Shown here: piece after piece, positions 30,168 through 39,340 of the stretch
Layout: the number at the start of each line of letters is the position of its first letter
How positions within the stretch are numbered: position 1 is the first letter of the stretch
Source: Janthinobacterium sp. 344
Lineage (GTDB): Bacteria > Pseudomonadota > Gammaproteobacteria > Burkholderiales > Burkholderiaceae_D
Length of the DNA stretch: 64,000 nucleotides
Direction of reading: 5' to 3'
NCBI RefSeq assembly: GCF_900112025.1
Contig: NZ_FOKL01000003.1
Location: forward strand, 537,243-601,242
Translations under genes and position numbers: made by a program
The notes under the pieces: generated by a model
What the model was told of the DNA's origin: nothing
Database searches by the model: none
Seen by the model: only the letters and a program-made list of their open reading frames with translations

Positions 30168-30215
30168 TAGACAAAATTGAGATTCGCTGGGACTTTTTCT
30201 GGCACTTTTGTGCAA
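30168..30215. promoter_or_regulatory. Candidate AraC-type operator in the divergent promoter region
   Basis: The 30062-30364 interval separates the catabolic operon from its divergent regulator. It carries two direct copies of CTGGSACTTTT, at 30187-30197 and 30199-30209, twelve bases apart, which is about one helical turn. The element recurs at 21,355-21,372 in front of the second half of the operon. Direct half-sites fit an AraC-family activator; binding is not shown. Confidence 0.55.
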
Positions 30216-30364
30216 TCGCCACAGATGCCGCCGGGCGCTTGCCCTCGCCTGCCCCGAGGGCTATGATGGACGCCGACCAGCGCGAGAAATCGGCCCGCGC
30301 AGCCCGGTGCCAGCATGGCCGGCTGCGACACAACGATCCCGCTGCGCCTTGCCCAGGAGACCAG

Positions 30365-31309
30365 ATGACACACAATGCGGTAGCAAAGAATCAATATCAT
30401 GCGGGTGGCAGGGTCACCCTGACCACCGTGCCGAAAGTGCGGCTGTACGTGGAACGCCAGGAAAAACGCGAGGGCTGGTTCGTGCATATCGGCCACGTCA
30501 CGGAACGGGGCCGCTGGCGCACCGAGCCGCATGCGCATCCCAAGTATGGCCAGGTGATCTTCGTGCGCAATGGCCGCGGCGTGATGAACCTCGAAGGCAG
30601 CAGCGTGCCCTTCGAAGGCCCATGCGCGCTGCTGCTGCCCACCGAATGCGTGCATGGCCTCGATTACGAAGTCGACGTGGACCGCTGGGTAGTCACCATC
30701 GAAGTGGCCTATCTGACGCAGGTCAACAGCAAACTGCATGAATTCATCCAGCTATGGGCCATGCCGCGCGTGATTCCCCTCTCGTATGCGGACGAGGCGG
30801 CGGCGGAATTCTTCAGCCTCATTTCACGGCTGGAACAGGAAGTAGCCTTGCGCGCCACCGGCCACGTGATCGGCACGGAAGCGCTGCTGACCTCGCTTCT
30901 GCTGATGCTGGTGCGCGGCACGCGCCTGGAGCAGGTCGACAATGAAGGCACGACGCGCAGCGAGATCCGCCTGGCCGACCGTTTCCGCGAGCTCATCGAC
31001 GCACATTACCAGGAAGGCTTGCCGCTGCAGGACTACGCCTCGATGATGGCCGTGTCGCTGGTGCAATTGCGCGCCGCCTGCGCCTCGGCGACGGGGCAAA
31101 GCCCCACCAAGATGATCCATGCGCGCCTGATCACGGAAGCCAAGCGCCACCTGATCTTTGGCGACCAGTCGATGGAACAGATCGCCTTTTTGCTGGGCTT
31201 TTCGGACGCCGCCTACTTTACGCGCTTCTTCCGCAAGGAAGTGGGCCAGACGCCCAGCCTGTTCCGCATCACGGCGCGCCAGCAGCCGCACCGCGCGAAA
31301 GCCGGCTGA
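30365..31309 (+). CDS. AraC-family transcriptional regulator with N-terminal cupin
   Basis: A 314-residue regulator: an AraC-type cupin (HAHPKYGQVIFVRNGRGVMNLEGS, FEGPCALLLPTECVHGLDYEVD) for effector binding, then two helix-turn-helix motifs (LQDYASMMAVSLVQLRAACASATGQSP and MEQIAFLLGFSDAAYFTRFFRKEVGQTPSLFR). It resembles PobR/HpaA-type regulators of hydroxy-aromatic catabolism. The start is the ATG at 30365 with AGGAGA upstream. It is divergent from the meta-cleavage operon and is the obvious candidate activator of it. Confidence 0.9.
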   Translation: MTHNAVAKNQYHAGGRVTLTTVPKVRLYVERQEKREGWFVHIGHVTERGRWRTEPHAHPKYGQVIFVRNGRGVMNLEGSSVPFEGPCALLLPTECVHGLDYEVDVDRWVVTIEVAYLTQVNSKLHEFIQLWAMPRVIPLSYADEAAAEFFSLISRLEQEVALRATGHVIGTEALLTSLLLMLVRGTRLEQVDNEGTTRSEIRLADRFRELIDAHYQEGLPLQDYASMMAVSLVQLRAACASATGQSPTKMIHARLITEAKRHLIFGDQSMEQIAFLLGFSDAAYFTRFFRKEVGQTPSLFRITARQQPHRAKAG

Positions 31310-31807
31310 GTCACCGGCGGCGCGGCGGGCTGCGGCCGCTGGCCTTCAGCGGGGACGCTCCCCGTTGCCGGTGGCGGCCGAATCCCGGGTACCCGGCGCC
31401 GCGCATATTCATCCATTTCATCCATTACCCATGGCCGGGACCGGCGTAAAGGCCAGCGGCCGGCCGTCCACCATTCCCTGTTCCTGGCAAGTGCCAGGCA
31501 CCCGTTCGCGGTTCTAGCACCTGTGGGCCGGCCGGGGGCCGACACCCCGCCACGCTGTTCGGGCCGAAGATTTCGGGCGGAAGAGCGGCTACGGCACCGC
31601 GCTGGCGGCAGCGCCAGCCGTCATGCAAGCACAGCACGACGGCGCGACACCTCGGCCAGCCCTAGGCCATACGCTGGCCGGGAATGACAACCGTCACGTT
31701 CATGCCATCCCCCAAAAATAGCGGCGCAGCGGTCTATGTGTTGAAACGCACAGACCAGCGACGGCTTTCACCTCAAAATTTAATCAAACAACAAGGAAGC
31801 GAACCAT
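31310..31807. other. Gene-poor interval
   Basis: About 500 bases with no convincing gene. A small perfect hairpin (CCTGGCA / TGCCAGG) lies at about 31,485-31,501. Short readings here overlap on several strands and lack ribosome sites. Nothing else is recognised. Confidence 0.5.
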
Positions 31808-32047
31808 ATGGACACCACATTATTTACCCGCCTCGCCCAATACGGAAAATTCACCATCGAAGCCACGGCCCACAAGCTGGAGTCGGCCTGGTATCCGCAA
31901 TACAGGATCCTCGACCACAAACGCGACCACGAGCCGATGCGTGATGCTGTTTCGACCGATAGCTACCCCTGCGGCGAAGCGGCTGTCGATATCGCCGTGC
32001 AGCGCGCCATGTTCGACTTGGAATTCGGCGAAAGCCTGCCGGCATAA
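31808..32047 (+). CDS. Hypothetical protein, 79 residues
   Basis: A small soluble protein (MDTTLFTRLAQYGKFTIEATAHKLESAWYPQYRILDHKRDH...) with AAGGAAG eleven bases before its ATG. It is acidic, has no signal or membrane segment, and carries no motif I recognise. It is followed after two bases by another small gene, so the pair probably forms an operon. It sits at the border of a region with transposase scars. Confidence 0.6.
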   Translation: MDTTLFTRLAQYGKFTIEATAHKLESAWYPQYRILDHKRDHEPMRDAVSTDSYPCGEAAVDIAVQRAMFDLEFGESLPA

Positions 32048-32049
32048 CC

Positions 32050-32286
32050 GTGGAAAACCTTGCACCGGCAAACAAAGCGGGCGGCCGCCTTTACGACACA
32101 GACGGCCTGCTACGCAGCCTGTATCGCGATCTCGACACCTCATTGGCCCCATTCGAACTTGCCATTGCCCGTGGCGACCGCAGTAAGGCGATCAGCCTGC
32201 AGTCGCACATCGAGTTCGTCTGTGCCGCCATGCTGGTGCTCTACGAAAAAAAGAACTTGCTACTCCTTGGCCATCCATCAACGTGA
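32050..32286 (+). CDS. Hypothetical protein, 78 residues
   Basis: A GTG-initiated small protein two bases after the previous stop: MENLAPANKAGGRLYDTDGLLRSLYRDLDTSLAPFELAIARGDRSKAISLQSHIEFVCAAMLVLYEKKNLLLLGHPST. It is largely helical with a hydrophobic middle (FVCAAMLVLY). No family is recognised. Coupling with the 79-residue gene suggests the two act together. Confidence 0.55.
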   Translation: MENLAPANKAGGRLYDTDGLLRSLYRDLDTSLAPFELAIARGDRSKAISLQSHIEFVCAAMLVLYEKKNLLLLGHPST

Positions 32287-32483
32287 AATCGCTCACAGCC
32301 CCTTCCCTGAGCGAGTACGGGAGCGCCAGACACGGATCGCCGGGCTTGAGCTAGCTCCCGCCCACGGCTCGCCGCTCGCGCGATGGGTTCAGCTGCCGGA
32401 GGGTTTCAGCACGCCGCCCATCCGGCGTATTCAGCTGTGGGTATCCCTCCACGGATGGCCAAGCTGAACGCTGTCGGCCCGAC

Positions 32484-32580
32484 GCCTGCTTGCGCCATGT
32501 GCCAGCCCTCATCGCCGATCACCGCGTCATCCGTGTCGACGAGTTCCTGCCCTGGTATTGCGCGGGGCAGTTGGCACCTG
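32484..32580 (+). pseudogene. IS66 transposase C-terminal scar
   Basis: In the frame starting at 32484 the bases encode LRHVPALIADHRVIRVDEFLPWYCAGQL, matching the C-terminal end of IS66-type TnpC proteins (LRHVL.RIADHP.NRVDELLPW). Upstream transposase sequence is not recognisable, so this is a short scar. A longer copy of the same region lies at 49,799-50,014. Confidence 0.6.
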
Positions 32581-32928
32581 CCCAAATACACGCCGCCTCC
32601 CGGCGACGTGACGTGAGCTTCAGGCGATTCGACGCCGGGGCCAGCCAACGCTGAGCCGCCCCGTACCGGCAATGCCTGTTTGACGCGAGAATTACCAACC
32701 ATACCAGGCAGTGGCGGGGATCGATCCAATCGCCATCGCCGCGCCGGGCAATACACGCCCGCGAGGCCTGTAGCCAATCCTTTGCCCTCGCGTCTATCCC
32801 ATTCTCGCCCACGTTGTCCAAGGTCCTTCTTGATTTGTGATTTGGTTTGCGGTAATTGCTGCCGTTCGATGCGCCGTCGCCCCTTCCCCATGATGTGCCC
32901 AAGTGGCGATAGGGTGGCTTCGGGCAAG

Positions 32929-33129
32929 ATATATTCTAGGACGCACCGGCTTGCGCAGCATGCGCTCACGCTTCAGCAGCTGGAAGAGGCTTTCAGCGAC
33001 AGCATTGTCGTGACGGTTTCCAAGCCGGCGCACGCTTGCTTCCAGCCGATGCGCAGGCAAGCAATCGCGCCAGTCCTTGCTGGCAAACGGCGAGTCCCGA
33101 TCTGCAGGAACCATCACAGGATCGTGATG
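32929..33129 (-). pseudogene. IS3-family transposase (OrfB) remnant
   Basis: The minus strand encodes FASKDWRDCLPAHRLEASVRRLGNRHDNAVAESLFQLLKRERMLRK, which follows the IS3 OrfB catalytic core (SKDWQ.FL..HGLEAS.SR.GNCHDNAVAESFFQLLKRER). The catalytic glutamate of HDNAVAES is still there, but the opening HSDRGSQ has decayed to HDPVMVPADRDSP and no full reading frame remains. It lies just downstream of the PQQ dehydrogenase and is a sign of past insertion. Confidence 0.75.
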
Positions 33130-33273
33130 GCTCAGGAGGGTCTGCGATGGTCGCGGCGATTCAATCTCGGATGTCATGCGCTGGCGGCGACCGGGGGCTG
33201 GCGATCAGGGGCGGCCCGACGTGGAACTTGGCGGCACTTGCCGCACCAGGTCGACGCCAGGCGCCAAACGGAG

Positions 33274-35646
33274 CTAGCGCGGCAGCGCATAGGCGACGAT
33301 ATAGTCGCCCTTCTGCGTAGTCGCGGAGTTTCCACCTGCACTGATGGCGACGAACTGGCGCCCGCTACGCGGTGACAGGTAGGTCATCGGCGTGGCCTCC
33401 GCGCCTACCGGCAATTGCGCGCTCCAGCGCTCCGCCCCAGTGCGCACATCGAAAGCACGCAGCCGGAAATCCTGGCTAGCACCGATGAATACGAGACCTG
33501 ACGCAGTCGTCAATGGTCCGCCGCGGGTAGGCATGCCGATCGGGATCGGCATGCGGGTGGCGATGCCCAAGGGGCCGGTTTCCTGCGTGGTGCCTAACGG
33601 CACCGACCAGACGATCTGGCGCGTTGTCAGGTCGATCGCTGTGAGCGTGCCGTATGGCGGCTGCTGACAGGGAATGCCCAGCGGCGACAGGAACCGTCGC
33701 TGCTCGACGCCCCACGGCGTACCCGCCTGGGGCGCACTGCCCTCGTGCCCGCCATCGGCTTGCACCTTGCGGTCATAGTCTTCACGCCGCACCAGCTTGT
33801 TGGTCACGGCCACGCGGGTATCGTTGACGATCAGGTAGCCCAGGTTTTCGGCGATGCTGACGGAACCCCAGTTCATGCCGCCCAGCCAGCTTGGATACTG
33901 GATGGTCTGGCGTTCGCCAGGCGGCGTGAAGATGCCTTCGTAGCGCGACTGGAGAAACGCCACGCGGCACGCCAGTTGGTCGACCAAGGTCAGTCCCCAC
34001 ATGCGCGCTTCACTGAGCGGCTCGGTGCCGATGGACGGCATGCCCACCGAAAACGGCTGGGTGGGCGCAAGCCGGTCGTCCGCCATGCCGCCCTGCGGCA
34101 CGGGGCGCTCCTCGACCGCTGCGACCGGCTTGCCGTTGCGGCGGTCAAGCATGAAAATTTCGCCGCGCTTGGTGGTCTGGATCAGGGCCGGGATGACGCC
34201 GCCGTGGCCGTCGGCGACATCGTACAGCGCCGGCTGTGATGGCACGTCATAGTCCCACAAGTCATGGTGCACGGTCTGAAATCTCCAGCGCTCCCGGCCC
34301 GTGGCGATGTCCAGCGCAACGACGGAGGACGAATAGCGGTCGCTGGCCGCGCTGCGATGGCCGCCCCAGAAATCGGGCGTCGAATTGCCGGTCGGCAGAT
34401 AGATCAGACCCAGCTTCTCGTCAAACGACGGAATCGACCAGACATTCGGCGTGCCCGGTGTATACGAACCGCCTTCCGGCGGCAGTCGGGTGATGGCGGG
34501 ATTGCCCAGGTCCCAGGCCCAGGCCAGGGCGCCGCTGCGTACGTCGAACGCGCGCACCACGCCAGACGGTTCGCCTACCTTCTGGTTGTCCCACACCAGC
34601 CCGCCGACGACGATCAGATCACGCACCACGGTTGGCGCGGCAGTGGGAAAATACAGCTCGGGATTCGGATTTTGCATGCCCGGGCGCAGGCTGACCACGC
34701 CATGCTCGCCAAAATCCTCGCAAGGTTTGCCGCTCGCGGCGTCGACCGCGACCATGCGCGCATCGACCGTGGTGGCAATGATGCGGCGCGTGCATGCCGG
34801 CGCCGACGCGCCCGCAGCGGCCCTGCCATCGGCGCCGGCATCGTGATAGGCCACGCCGCGGCAGCGTGGATAGACCTTATTCGGCGCGGCATGGGAATCG
34901 AAGCGCCAGCGCTCTTTGCCCGTCTCCGCATCCAGGGCGAAGATTTTGCTCGACTGGGTGCAGCCATACAGGGTGCCGTCGATGTGCAGGGGCGTCACCA
35001 CGTGCGCCGCGCTGCCGCTGGGAATCTCGCCCGTGCGGTAGGTCCAGGCGACTGTCAGGCTGGCAACGTTGGCGGGGGTGATCTGCTCAAGCGGCGCGTG
35101 CCGGGTGCCGGAGGCGGTACGTCCGAAGTACGGCCAGCTTGCCGCCGCGACCGTGCCGACAGCCAGGCCCGCCACCGGTGCCGGTGTCAACTGTGCCGTG
35201 GCAAGAGGACGCGGCTGCAAGCTGGCATAAAAAGTCAGGCCCAGCGCAGTTGCCAGGGCTGCGGCCAACAGCCGGGCCGGGCGGCGCCGGAACGCGTCAC
35301 CGCCCCGATGGAAGGCTGGCATGAACAGCAATAGCAGCAGAGCCAGCACCGCCATGGCGAACAGGCGCGAAAACAGGGGCCAGAAAGCGAGGCCGGCTTC
35401 CCACAACGACCAAGCGACCGTGACGGCGAACACGGCAAGGTACAGCGCGGCTCCCAGCGGGTTCCGCCGAACAATGAGCCAGCCGGCCAACGCCAGTGCC
35501 AGTCCCGCCGGGGCGAAGAACCAGGAACCGCCGAGCGCTATGAGATACACCCCGCCGGCCAGCATGGCGAACCCGTACAGCAGGATCAGCAGGCCCAGCA
35601 AAATCAACGCTGGCACGGCTGCTTTCATGGTTTTGTCAGTCGACAT
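33274..35646 (-). CDS. Membrane-bound PQQ-dependent dehydrogenase, glucose/quinate/shikimate family
   Basis: A 790-residue protein (E. coli Gcd has 796). About five membrane helices occupy residues 1-135; then a periplasmic PQQ propeller: AHVVTPLHIDGTLYGCTQ, CRGVAYHD, TVHHDLWDYDVPSQPAL, TKRGEIFMLDRRNGKPV, RYEGIFTPP and a C-terminal GDYIVAYALPR. It oxidises aldoses or quinate/shikimate in the periplasm and feeds ubiquinone. Glucose versus quinate cannot be settled from motifs alone. The start at 35646 has GGAG upstream. No PQQ-synthesis genes are in the window, and transposase scars flank its 3' end. Confidence 0.92.
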   Translation of the reverse strand: MSTDKTMKAAVPALILLGLLILLYGFAMLAGGVYLIALGGSWFFAPAGLALALAGWLIVRRNPLGAALYLAVFAVTVAWSLWEAGLAFWPLFSRLFAMAVLALLLLLFMPAFHRGGDAFRRRPARLLAAALATALGLTFYASLQPRPLATAQLTPAPVAGLAVGTVAAASWPYFGRTASGTRHAPLEQITPANVASLTVAWTYRTGEIPSGSAAHVVTPLHIDGTLYGCTQSSKIFALDAETGKERWRFDSHAAPNKVYPRCRGVAYHDAGADGRAAAGASAPACTRRIIATTVDARMVAVDAASGKPCEDFGEHGVVSLRPGMQNPNPELYFPTAAPTVVRDLIVVGGLVWDNQKVGEPSGVVRAFDVRSGALAWAWDLGNPAITRLPPEGGSYTPGTPNVWSIPSFDEKLGLIYLPTGNSTPDFWGGHRSAASDRYSSSVVALDIATGRERWRFQTVHHDLWDYDVPSQPALYDVADGHGGVIPALIQTTKRGEIFMLDRRNGKPVAAVEERPVPQGGMADDRLAPTQPFSVGMPSIGTEPLSEARMWGLTLVDQLACRVAFLQSRYEGIFTPPGERQTIQYPSWLGGMNWGSVSIAENLGYLIVNDTRVAVTNKLVRREDYDRKVQADGGHEGSAPQAGTPWGVEQRRFLSPLGIPCQQPPYGTLTAIDLTTRQIVWSVPLGTTQETGPLGIATRMPIPIGMPTRGGPLTTASGLVFIGASQDFRLRAFDVRTGAERWSAQLPVGAEATPMTYLSPRSGRQFVAISAGGNSATTQKGDYIVAYALPR

Positions 35647-35706
35647 GCATATTCTCCGCTTCATTCATGGAATTGTTTTCCGGCCGCCCGCATGGGCCGC
35701 GCCACC

Positions 35707-36951
35707 TCACCGCGTCGGCACTGGCGATGTAATCGCGTGCCGCTTCCCTGCCCGGCCAGGCAGAAACAGCCACGCGCACAGCATGCTGGCGACGCACATC
35801 CAGGCGATGACGTTCAAGGTCGAGCGGGCGCCTGCGAACATGCCCACCAGTACGGAGCCAACCATGCCGGTGCCGTACTGCACGCTGCCAAGCAGCGCCG
35901 AGATGGCACCGGCGCCCTCGTCGAAATGGCTCAAGGCGCCGGCAATGGCATTGGCGCTAATGAAACCGTTCGCCGCCACCACAAAAACCAGGGGAATGGC
36001 GACGCCGCACAAGTGGCCCCAGCCTTCGAATGCGTCGAGCGCGGCAACGGCGCCTGCCAGGGCCGCCATGCCGGTGCCGAAACGTATCAGCGCGTCGGCG
36101 GAAAAGCGTTTCAGGAGCCGTATGTTGATCTGGTTGGCCAGCATGATCCCCGACACGCCTGCCGTGAAGAGCATGCCGTACCATTGTGGCGATACATGGA
36201 AATAGGCAATGTAGAGGAACGGCGAACCTGCGACGTAGGCGAAGCAGGCGCCGAAATAGCATCCGGCAACGCCGGCATAGCCAAGCAAGGCGCGATGGCG
36301 CAGTAATTGGCCATAGGCGCCCAACGCTGCCGATAGCGGTGCGCAAGTGCGCCGCGCCGGGGGCAACGTTTCCGGCAACCATGACAGTGCCGCCAGCGTG
36401 GCGCCGCCGAACGCCGCCAGCGTCCAGAAAATCGCCCGCCACGACGCCACCTGCAGGATCAGGCCGCCTACGCTGGGGCCGAGCAGCGGCGCCACCGCCA
36501 TCACCGTCATCAGGGTCAACATCAGCCGCGCCGCGCGCGGGCCCCGGTACAAGTCGCGCACCATGGCCCGGGCGATGACCACGCTGGCGCTGGCACCGGC
36601 GGCCTGCACGGCGCGCCAGCAGACCAGCGCGCCCACCGAGCCCGACATGGCACAGCCCGCGCAGCCAAGGATAAACACCAGCAGACCGCCAGCGACCGGC
36701 CGCCGCCGGCCATGGCGGTCGGACAGTGGCCCCCATGCCAGCTGACCCAGGGTGAAGCCAGCCAGGTAGGCGGCAATGCTCCACTCCATGTGCCCGGCGT
36801 CGGTGCCCAGCGCCTCGGCCATGGACGGCATCGCGGGCAGATACAGGTCCGTCGAGATCGACGCAAACGCCATCAGGACGCCGAGTATCGCCACCGTGCG
36901 CAGCGACTGCGGGCCGCTCGCTACCCTCCAGTGTTGCGTTGCCCCCTCCAT
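35707..36951 (-). CDS. Bcr/CflA-type multidrug efflux MFS transporter
   Basis: A 414-residue DHA1-family exporter with FASISTDLYLPAMPSMAEALG, the loop motif GPLSDRHGRRRPV and RAVQAAGASASVVIARAMVRDLY. The family exports bicyclomycin, chloramphenicol and other small molecules. The start at 36951 is chosen for AGGGGAA at proper spacing; an upstream ATG (36972) is possible. It is on the same strand as the LysR gene behind it, and 78-99 bases before its start lies a near-copy of a motif that overlaps the LysR start, which suggests control by that regulator. Confidence 0.88.
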   Translation of the reverse strand: MEGATQHWRVASGPQSLRTVAILGVLMAFASISTDLYLPAMPSMAEALGTDAGHMEWSIAAYLAGFTLGQLAWGPLSDRHGRRRPVAGGLLVFILGCAGCAMSGSVGALVCWRAVQAAGASASVVIARAMVRDLYRGPRAARLMLTLMTVMAVAPLLGPSVGGLILQVASWRAIFWTLAAFGGATLAALSWLPETLPPARRTCAPLSAALGAYGQLLRHRALLGYAGVAGCYFGACFAYVAGSPFLYIAYFHVSPQWYGMLFTAGVSGIMLANQINIRLLKRFSADALIRFGTGMAALAGAVAALDAFEGWGHLCGVAIPLVFVVAANGFISANAIAGALSHFDEGAGAISALLGSVQYGTGMVGSVLVGMFAGARSTLNVIAWMCVASMLCAWLFLPGRAGKRHAITSPVPTR

Positions 36952-37028
36952 GTCATTTCCCCTGACTGTCATCAGCGGACGATGTTAGCCAGATCCTGAA
37001 CATTGATCAATTCGGGTAAAGCGCATGC

Positions 37029-37050
37029 ACTTATGAAAATGGCTCATGAA
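37029..37050. promoter_or_regulatory. Candidate LysR operator, copy 1
   Basis: A 22-base motif starting ACTTATGAAAATG; 19 of 22 positions match the reverse complement of 37982-38003. It lies between the LysR gene and the Bcr/CflA exporter start. Confidence 0.5.
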
Positions 37051-37076
37051 ACGAGCTGCCAGGCGGATCCAGGCCC

Positions 37077-37982
37077 CTACGCTTGTTCAGGACGGTAGCG
37101 CAAGGCCTCGACCACCAGTTGCATCGCCCGCGACGATTGCCGGCGGCTGGCGTAATACACGTGCAGACCCGGCACGCGCGGATACCAGTCCTCCATGACG
37201 CGGCGCAGGCGGCCGCTCGCCACATACGGCTCGGCGAGGTCCGTCGGCACGTAGGCAAGACCCATGCCGGCCAGGGCCGCATCGAGGATCTCATAGGCGC
37301 CATTGAATGCGTACTGCCCCTCGACCCGGACCTGGATGGCGCGCCCGTCCTTTTCCAGTTCCCAGACATAAAACGCATCGTGCGTGGGCAGGCGCAGATT
37401 GATGCAGTTGTGCATCATCAGGTCCTGCGGCGTCATCGGCGCTTGCCTTCCGTGCAGATAAGTGGGCGCGCCGACGATCGCCATCTGCAGGTCAGGACCG
37501 ATGCGTGCCGCGATCATGTCCTTGGCCACCTGGTCGCCATGGCGCACGCCGATGTCATAGCGTTCGGCAACAATGTCAGCCAGGCCGTAGTCGTTAATGA
37601 TCTCTACCCGGATTTGTGGATAGTCGCGCAGGACGGGTGCCAGGCGCGGCAGCAGGATGGTGCGGGTGGCGTAATCGGTCGAGGTGATGCGGATGCTGCC
37701 GGCCGCCTTGTCGCGAAACTCGGCCACCGCAGCCAGTTCTGCCTCGATGTCGTCGAAGTGCGACGGCACGCTTTGCAGCAAGCGCTCGCCTGCCTCGGTG
37801 GCCGAAACGCTGCGCGTGGTTCGCGTCAGCAGGCGCACGCCGAGCCGCGCCTCAAGGGCACGCACGCTGTGGCTCAGGGCAGACTGCGAGACGCCCAGCT
37901 GCGCCGCGGCGCGCGTAAAGCTGTGCTCGCGCGCCACCGCGATAAAGAAAAGCAGATCGTTGAAATTGTTTGTGCGAGCCAT
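37077..37982 (-). CDS. LysR-family transcriptional regulator
   Basis: A 301-residue LTTR: N-terminal winged helix (LLFFIAVAREHSFTRAAAQLGVSQSALSHSVRALEARLGVRLLTRTTRSVSATEAGERLL), then the effector domain (DIVAERYDIGVRHGDQVAKDMIAARIGPD, MTPQDLMMHNCINLRLPTH). It is divergent from the cupin operon at 38,101 and probably controls it. A close paralogue is at 47,252-48,148, sharing most of the DNA-binding helix and the DQVAKDMIA and NCINLRLPTH segments. Confidence 0.93.
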   Translation of the reverse strand: MARTNNFNDLLFFIAVAREHSFTRAAAQLGVSQSALSHSVRALEARLGVRLLTRTTRSVSATEAGERLLQSVPSHFDDIEAELAAVAEFRDKAAGSIRITSTDYATRTILLPRLAPVLRDYPQIRVEIINDYGLADIVAERYDIGVRHGDQVAKDMIAARIGPDLQMAIVGAPTYLHGRQAPMTPQDLMMHNCINLRLPTHDAFYVWELEKDGRAIQVRVEGQYAFNGAYEILDAALAGMGLAYVPTDLAEPYVASGRLRRVMEDWYPRVPGLHVYYASRRQSSRAMQLVVEALRYRPEQA

Positions 37983-38003
37983 TTATGATTCATTTTCATA
38001 AGT
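37982..38003. promoter_or_regulatory. Candidate LysR operator, copy 2
   Basis: TTATGA and TCATAA flank an AT-rich centre immediately upstream of the LysR start and in front of the divergent cupin gene. It matches 37029-37050 at 19 of 22 positions in the opposite orientation. The site could serve autoregulation and control of the cupin operon. Confidence 0.5.
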
Positions 38004-38100
38004 ATTTGCCGATTATAGCCACTAGTCGCATCAGCGCCTTGTCCCTATAGTAAATAAGACATAGCGGCGGTTTCGCCGACTCATTCATAGAGGACATTCC

Positions 38101-38529
38101 ATGGAACTGAAACGTGCAGCAACGCTTCTCTCGGTCGCGGGTCCCGAGGCCTGTTTTACTGGCCAGGTACGTGTACAAATGCTGAGTAACCCGGCGGCGC
38201 CCGCCCGCACCTCGTGCGGCAATGTGACATTCGAGCCTGGCGCCCGCTCGGCGTGGCACACCCATCCGCTGGGCCAGACGCTGATCGTTACGGCCGGTTG
38301 CGGCTGGACCCAGTGCGAAGGCGGGCCGATCGTGCAGATCCAGGCGGGTGACGTGGTCTGGTGTCCGCCTGGCCACAAGCACTGGCATGGCGCCACGCCG
38401 ACCACGGCCATGACGCATATCGCGGTGCAGGAAGCACTCGACGGCGTAGCGGTCGTGTGGCTGGAGAAAGTCACGGACGCGGAATATGCCGTCGGCCTGC
38501 CTGTCGAGTGCGCCGACCATGCCTGCTGA
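38101..38529 (+). CDS. Cupin protein, hydroxynitrile-lyase-like
   Basis: A 142-residue single-domain cupin: [31 protein letters not shown] and [32 protein letters not shown]. The HxH, Q and H metal ligands of the manganese cupins are present. The sequence strongly recalls the bacterial cupin (R)-hydroxynitrile lyases such as the Granulicella enzyme, although the physiological role of that group is unclear. It is the first gene of a four-gene plus-strand cluster divergent from LysR. Confidence 0.85.
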   Translation: MELKRAATLLSVAGPEACFTGQVRVQMLSNPAAPARTSCGNVTFEPGARSAWHTHPLGQTLIVTAGCGWTQCEGGPIVQIQAGDVVWCPPGHKHWHGATPTTAMTHIAVQEALDGVAVVWLEKVTDAEYAVGLPVECADHAC

Positions 38530-38536
38530 GCGCGTG

Positions 38537-39325
38537 ATGAAATCCTACGCAACCCCTGCCATCGCGGCCTGCCTGAGCCTGGGTGCCTGCGCCCCCATGC
38601 CGCAGCACACAACGGCGTTTGACGCCCGGCACGCGTCCACGCTGGAGGACATGCAGGCAGTGTCGCCGGGCCTGGCCCGCTACACCACGGACACCGTGCA
38701 TGGTGGGCTATGGGCGCGCCCGCAGTTGTCGCCACGGGACCGCAGCGTCGTCACGCTGGCCGTGCTGATTGCCCGCAACCAGTCCGCCGACTTGCCCTAT
38801 CAGCTGAACCTGGCGCTCGACAATGGTGTGACGCCAGGCGAAGTCTCCGAAATCATCACCCATCTGGCCTTTTACTGCGGCTGGGGCAATGCCACAGCCG
38901 CCGTGACGGCGGCCAAACAGGTGTTCGCCCAGCGCGGCGTCGGGCCGGCGCAACTGCCGCCGGCCCGGCCCGAACTACTGCCGCTCGACCTGGAAAGCGA
39001 GGCGCAGCGCGAGGCCGCCGTGATGCAGAGCGTCGGTGCCACGGCGCCGGGCGTGGTGGAATACACCACCGACGTGGTGTTCCACGACCTGTGGCGGCGT
39101 CCAGGCCTGGCGCCGCGCGACCGCAGCCTGGTGACGGTCAGCGCGCTGGTCGCCAACGGTCAGGTGGCGCAATTGAGCTACCACCTGAACCGCGCGTTGG
39201 ACAACGGCTTGACGCAAGAGCAGGCGTCAGAGGCGATGACGCAGATGGCGTTCTACGCTGGCTGGCCCAGCGTCTTTTCGGCACTGCCCGTCGTCAAGCA
39301 AGTGTTCGCGCAGCATACTCATTAA
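38537..39325 (+). CDS. Exported tandem carboxymuconolactone-decarboxylase-domain protein, probable lipoprotein
   Basis: A 262-residue protein with a lipoprotein-type signal (MKSYATPAIAACLSLGAC) and two carboxymuconolactone decarboxylase (CMD) domains: LWARPQLSPRDRSVVTLAVLIARNQ ... ITHLAFYCGWGNATAAV and LWRRPGLAPRDRSLVTVSALVANGQ ... MTQMAFYAGWPSVFSAL. The CxxC pair of AhpD peroxidases is absent. An in-frame ATG at 38519 overlaps the previous stop; 38537 is preferred because it begins the signal. It lies between two cupins. Membrane-anchored CMD duplicates are unusual and their reaction is unknown. Confidence 0.82.
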   Translation: MKSYATPAIAACLSLGACAPMPQHTTAFDARHASTLEDMQAVSPGLARYTTDTVHGGLWARPQLSPRDRSVVTLAVLIARNQSADLPYQLNLALDNGVTPGEVSEIITHLAFYCGWGNATAAVTAAKQVFAQRGVGPAQLPPARPELLPLDLESEAQREAAVMQSVGATAPGVVEYTTDVVFHDLWRRPGLAPRDRSLVTVSALVANGQVAQLSYHLNRALDNGLTQEQASEAMTQMAFYAGWPSVFSALPVVKQVFAQHTH

Positions 39326-39340
39326 CAGAAAGGAAAGCGC

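Noticed and set aside
31310..31807. Riboswitch or small RNA downstream of the AraC gene
   Set aside because: Only one short hairpin is visible, with no recognisable conserved core and no clear terminator.
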